Source: Streptomyces sp. NBC_01408 (GTDB taxonomy: Bacteria; Actinomycetota; Actinomycetes; Streptomycetales; Streptomycetaceae). Taken from it: a stretch of 64,000 nucleotides of DNA. Both the position numbers and the translations under genes were made by a program. The stretch is from assembly GCF_026340255.1 (NCBI RefSeq), contig NZ_JAPEPJ010000001.1, positions 1,419,001 to 1,483,000 of the forward strand, read 5' to 3'. The notes beneath the pieces were generated by a model. It did no database searches, had not been told where the DNA came from, and was given only the letters and a program-made list of their open reading frames with translations. Every line of letters starts with the position of its first letter. Positions within the stretch are counted from its first letter, which is position 1. This document shows positions 60,772-64,000 of the stretch, piece after piece.

Positions 60772-60878
60772 CGCAGGTCCTCCTCGACCGTCCCGTACGA
60801 CGTCGCCGTCGACTCAATACTGCTCACCTTATGAGGATTCCGCCTTCCCGAGAATGGGGGCGCCTGGAATGCGGGGGA

Positions 60879-60900
60879 GCGCGCGCATATATGCGCGCGC
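60879..60900. repeat. 22-bp perfect alternating purine-pyrimidine palindrome
   Basis: (GC)4-ATATAT-(GC)4, strictly alternating purine and pyrimidine throughout and fully self-complementary. It lies in the 361-bp divergent region between hisC and the LacI gene. Could be an operator or cruciform/Z-DNA-prone element. Confidence 0.85.
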
Positions 60901-61077
60901 CGGTGGCCCGCGCCGTGGCGCGCATCCCTCGTGCAGGTGAGTTGAGACCGGCCCGAGACCGCACCGTTTTGGCATGCTCGTACCCGCCGACAAGGGCCAA
61001 GATCCCCCTGAGCGATCAAATACCTTCATTTCCAAGGTCATTGGGGGTGGCGAACCATGCAGAAACCTGCCTGTCAA

Positions 61078-61095
61078 CGGGTGCATATGCACCCG
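61078..61095. promoter_or_regulatory. 18-bp perfect palindrome CGGGTGCATATGCACCCG
   Basis: Centred about 46 bp before the LacI-family start. LacI-type regulators bind such even-length palindromes with a central CpG or TpA and often repress themselves, so an autoregulatory operator is likely. Confidence 0.7.
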
Positions 61096-61132
61096 GACCA
61101 CCCACCCCACCGAGCCCTACTATCGGCTCGCC

Positions 61133-62248
61133 ATGACAGCAGCAGGGAAGCATCAGGTGAGCCGGACCGAGACCACCCGGCGGGCCGCCGGCCGACAGGG
61201 CCGGGCCGGCATCAGGGACGTCGCCGCCGCGGCAGGCGTCTCCATCACAACCGTCTCCGACGCGCTCAATGGCAAGGGGCGGCTGCCGGACGCCACCCGC
61301 CGCCACGTTCGCGAGGTCGCCGACCGGCTGGGCTATCGCCCGTCCGCCGCCGCTCGCACGCTCCGTACCGGCAAGTCGGGCCTCATCGGCCTGACCGTGA
61401 CGACGTACGGGGATGAACCTTTCACCTTCACCGAATTCGCCTACTTCGCCGAGATGGCCAGGGCCGCCACATCCGCCGCACTGGCCCGTGGCTACGCCCT
61501 CGTCATCCTCCCCGCCACCTCCCGACACGACGTGTGGTCCAACGTCGCCCTCGACGGCACCGTCGTCATCGACCCCTCCGACCACGATCCCGTCGTCACC
61601 GAACTGGTCCGCCAGGGCCTGCCCGTGGTCTCCGACGGCCGCCCGGCCGGCTCCCTCCCCGTCACCGCCTGGGTGGACAACGACCACGAGGCCGCCGTAC
61701 TGGGCCTGCTCGACCACCTCGCCGCCGCCGGGGCCCGCAGGATCGGGCTGCTGACCGGCACCACCACCGACACCTACACCCGCCTCTCCACCACCGCCTA
61801 CCTCAGCTGGTGCGAGCGCGTCGGCCAGGACCCCGTCTACGAGTCCTACCCCGCCCACGACCCGTGCGCGGGCGCCGTCGCAGCCGACCGGCTGCTCGCC
61901 CGCCCCGACCGCCCGGACGCCGTCTACGGTCTCTTCGACCCCAACGGCACCGACCTGCTCGCCGCCGCGCGGCGCTACGGCCTGCGCGTCCCCGAGGACC
62001 TGCTGCTCGTGTGCTGCAGCGAGTCCACCGTGTACGCCAACACCGAACCGCCCATCACCACCCTCTCCCTCAAGCCCCGCCGCATCGGTACCGCCGTCGT
62101 CCAACTGCTGATCGACGCCATCGAGGGAGTGGACACCGGACGTCCCGTCGAACAGGTCGTCCCGACCGAGTTGATCATCCGCACCTCCTCGCAGCGCAGG
62201 CAGCCCCGTACGACCGTCAGCCCACCCCGCTCCCCGGCGAAGGACTGA
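61133..62248 (+). CDS. LacI-family transcriptional regulator
   Basis: 371 residues. The N-terminal HTH and hinge helix are clear (IRDVAAAAGVSITTVSDALNGKGRLPDATRRHVREVADRLGYRPSAAARTL), then a periplasmic-binding-like effector domain with VAWVDNDHEAAVLGLLDHL and HHPITTLSLKPRR-type end (TEPPITTLSLKPRR). ATG 61133; the frame upstream crosses the 18-bp palindrome. An N-terminal extension of about 25 residues precedes the HTH. No sugar genes adjoin, so the effector is unknown. Confidence 0.9.
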   Translation: MTAAGKHQVSRTETTRRAAGRQGRAGIRDVAAAAGVSITTVSDALNGKGRLPDATRRHVREVADRLGYRPSAAARTLRTGKSGLIGLTVTTYGDEPFTFTEFAYFAEMARAATSAALARGYALVILPATSRHDVWSNVALDGTVVIDPSDHDPVVTELVRQGLPVVSDGRPAGSLPVTAWVDNDHEAAVLGLLDHLAAAGARRIGLLTGTTTDTYTRLSTTAYLSWCERVGQDPVYESYPAHDPCAGAVAADRLLARPDRPDAVYGLFDPNGTDLLAAARRYGLRVPEDLLLVCCSESTVYANTEPPITTLSLKPRRIGTAVVQLLIDAIEGVDTGRPVEQVVPTELIIRTSSQRRQPRTTVSPPRSPAKD

Positions 62249-62410
62249 CCGCCAGACCGCCCCACCAGCCCGGCTGAAGGTACTACTCAAGATTTCTGCA
62301 GCACCGATATCGGGAGAAAACGGCAGGAAGGAACGGCTCCGCAAAGGATTCACCACCCCTGGTGCGTCACAGAGCGCGAACCGCATTCCTATGATGGGCG
62401 CACGACATCA

Positions 62411-62443
62411 CGGACCCTCCGCCCAGGAGGTCAGGAGGGTCCG
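62411..62443 (+). promoter_or_regulatory. 5'-leader hairpin enclosing Shine-Dalgarno-like sequence
   Basis: CGGACCCTCC (62411-62420) pairs with GGAGGGTCCG (62434-62443), loop contains AGGAGG. It could close a ribosome site ahead of the phosphoesterase, or terminate the LacI transcript. Confidence 0.5.
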
Positions 62444-62479
62444 CAGGTGTACGGCAGCGCGACGGTGGTGGAGGGGTCG

Positions 62480-63736
62480 ATGACTCAGGGGGCCGGTCAG
62501 GGACCCGCGATGCGGACGGCGACGCTGCGGGACTTCCGGGTTCCGGTCAACGAACCCGCCCCGTACGCCGTATCCACCGGGCTTCCCGGCGAGGCACCCG
62601 TGTACGGCGAGTACCCGGCGTACTACGACGAGGGCGCCCTGTCCGTACCCCCGCAGCCCCGCTACGCCCCGGAGGCGAGCGCGCCCCCGGCACCCCCGAC
62701 GCCCCCGGCACCCCCGACGCCCCCGACGCCCCCGGCTCCGCAGCCCGTCGCGGAACCTGTGCGCTCCATGAGCCAGGACCCCGAGGAGAGCGATCCCGAG
62801 GGCTACACGCCGACCCAGCGCGATCTGCCCGTCATCGGCCGCGGCGCACTCGGCGGACCAGGCGACACCGTCCAGGTCCAGTACGTCCCCCAGGAGGCCG
62901 AGGCGGCCGGTCCAGGCCCGCTCTACGTCGTCGGCGACGTGCACGGCTACCTCGACGAGCTCGTCACCGAACTCCACGCCCAGGGCCTGATCGACTCCGA
63001 CCGGCGCTGGTCCGCCGGCAATGCCCGGCTCTGGTTCCTCGGCGACTTCACCGACCGCGGCCCCGACGGGATCGGCGTCATCGACCTCGTCATGCGGCTG
63101 TCCGCGGAGGCCGCCGCCGCCGGAGGCTACTGCAAGGCCCTCATGGGCAACCACGAACTGCTGCTCATCGGCGCCAAGCGGTTCGGCGACACTCCCGTCT
63201 CCTCCGGTGCCGGTACCGCCACCTTCCAGGCCGCCTGGCTCCTCAACGGCGGCCAGCGCACCGACATGGAGCGCCTCCAGGACGTACACCTTCAGTGGAT
63301 GTCCCGCCTCGACGCGGCCGTCCTGGAGGAGGGCCACCTGCTGCTGCACTCCGACACGACGGCGTACCTCGACTACGGCGACACCGTCGAGGACGTGAAC
63401 GACACCATCCACGAGCTGCTCAACCGCAACGACGCCGACATCACCTGGGACCTCTTCCGCAAGTTCACCAAGCGGTTCGCCTTCCGCGACGAGGGCACCG
63501 GACCGCAGGCCGTACGCGAACTGCTCGGCACCTACGGCGGCAGCCGCGTGGTCCACGGGCACAGCCCCATCCCCTACCTGCTCGGCGAAGTGGGCACCGA
63601 GGACGGCGACGAGGCCCGCGGACCCGAGGCGGTGGACGGTCCTCACGTGTACGCGGAAGGGCTCGCGATCGCCATGGACGGCGGGGTCACGATGGCGGGC
63701 AAGCTGCTGGTCGTGCAACTTCCGCTGAACGACTGA
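62480..63736 (+). CDS. calcineurin-like metallophosphoesterase
   Basis: 418 residues. Phosphoesterase motifs VVGDVHGYLDEL, LGDFTDRGPDG, LMGNHELLL and VVHGHSPIPY fill residues about 148-400 with all metal ligands. The first 140 residues are low-complexity, including a Pro-rich run near 66-85 encoded by tandem 9/18-bp repeats (ccccc-gac/gca pattern). It resembles protein phosphatase 2A-like or Ap4A-type enzymes; substrate unknown. ATG 62480 with GGAGG 5 nt before; GTG 62447 after the hairpin is an alternative start. Confidence 0.85.
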   Translation: MTQGAGQGPAMRTATLRDFRVPVNEPAPYAVSTGLPGEAPVYGEYPAYYDEGALSVPPQPRYAPEASAPPAPPTPPAPPTPPTPPAPQPVAEPVRSMSQDPEESDPEGYTPTQRDLPVIGRGALGGPGDTVQVQYVPQEAEAAGPGPLYVVGDVHGYLDELVTELHAQGLIDSDRRWSAGNARLWFLGDFTDRGPDGIGVIDLVMRLSAEAAAAGGYCKALMGNHELLLIGAKRFGDTPVSSGAGTATFQAAWLLNGGQRTDMERLQDVHLQWMSRLDAAVLEEGHLLLHSDTTAYLDYGDTVEDVNDTIHELLNRNDADITWDLFRKFTKRFAFRDEGTGPQAVRELLGTYGGSRVVHGHSPIPYLLGEVGTEDGDEARGPEAVDGPHVYAEGLAIAMDGGVTMAGKLLVVQLPLND

Positions 63737-63900
63737 GGATTACGCAGCGTTCTCACACGGGGCCAATTCCTGAAAGCCCCTGTCACCCTGTGGCGTGTGC
63801 GCTCTACCATCGCTCTATCCGTAGCAGGCTCTCCTCCGTTTGTGCCGGCGCCCGGGTCTACGCGGGCATACCGGCTTCTACGGAGCATCGGGGGATGCAC

Positions 63901-64000
63901 ATGACCAGCGCTCCGCACCTGCTGACCGAAGACCGGCCCGAGTTCGATCGGCTCCTCGACGAGGCGCTGCGCACCGCACCCGAACGACCCGAGCTCGCCA
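63901..64000 (+). CDS. unidentified protein, 5' part only
   Basis: ATG 63901 with GGGGG 6 nt upstream (an in-frame ATG at 63895 abuts it). The visible 33 residues, MTSAPHLLTEDRPEFDRLL then DEALRTAPERPELA, form an amphipathic acidic helix. Too little to assign a family. Runs off the window. Confidence 0.55.
   Translation, partial: MTSAPHLLTEDRPEFDRLLDEALRTAPERPELA

Overview
The window is a high-GC actinobacterial chromosome segment that reads as Streptomyces, or a close relative. The evidence is third-position GC bias in almost every gene, frequent GTG and one TTG start, TGATG/ATGA/GTGA gene overlaps, genus-typical families (YcnI–Sco–PCuAC–CopCD–DyP copper cluster, DUF5926, fused CydDC, Rex-type operator), and seven copies of the ParB site TGTTTCACGTGAAACA. 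In Streptomyces such parS sites cluster around the centrally placed oriC, so this should be origin-proximal core chromosome. From memory, not checked, the gene order resembles the S. coelicolor SCO398x to SCO394x region. I see no prophage, insertion sequence or CRISPR array.

Region by region. 0-3.3 kb: a minus-strand acyl-CoA dehydrogenase / MaoC-DUF35 / acyl-CoA dehydrogenase operon laid out like actinobacterial steroid side-chain oxidation modules, with a 27-bp operator-like palindrome upstream. 3.3-8 kb: small secreted and membrane proteins, an AraC regulator, tRNA-Ser(UGA), a secreted serine protease, two tandem-repeat tracts and a DnaA-box group. 8-10.6 kb: LysR, cysteine dioxygenase and a YeiH exporter, a probable cysteine/sulfite unit. 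10.7-21 kb: HtrA protease, glycerophosphodiesterase, two RsbW-like ATPases, a GAF-PP2C phosphatase, a SEC-C protein, a primase-polymerase-like protein and aminopeptidase P. 21-27 kb: copper delivery and DyP peroxidase operon. 27-31 kb: pheA, a DnaA-box-rich spacer, serS and a HAD phosphatase.

31-34 kb: a two-component system beside a divergent membrane gene and a rhomboid-like gene whose 3' end carries two parS sites. 34-37.6 kb: two stacked ABC exporter pairs. 37.8-42.3 kb: a coupled operon of an M24 peptidase-like protein, an EphD-like hydrolase-dehydrogenase fusion, a PF10118-type metal hydrolase and a MerR regulator. 42.4-49.1 kb: aquaporin, KptA RNA phosphotransferase, and a translationally coupled pair of an Hsp90-like protein with a substituted nucleotide-site Asp and a 1008-residue TPR protein. 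This pair is the best candidate for an undescribed system.

49-51 kb: a luciferase-like oxidoreductase, a parS pair and a second HAD phosphatase. 51-59.2 kb: the cydA-cydB-cydDC operon for low-oxygen respiration behind a perfect Rex-type operator, followed by a DevS/DosS-like haem-GAF kinase. 59.3-64 kb: a cyclophilin-like protein, a hisC-type aminotransferase, a LacI regulator with two perfect palindromes upstream, a calcineurin-like phosphoesterase and the start of an unidentified gene.

Recurring themes are redox and metal handling (copper chaperones, DyP, cyd, Rex site, haem kinase), envelope proteolysis and export, and chromosome organisation (parS sites and DnaA boxes).
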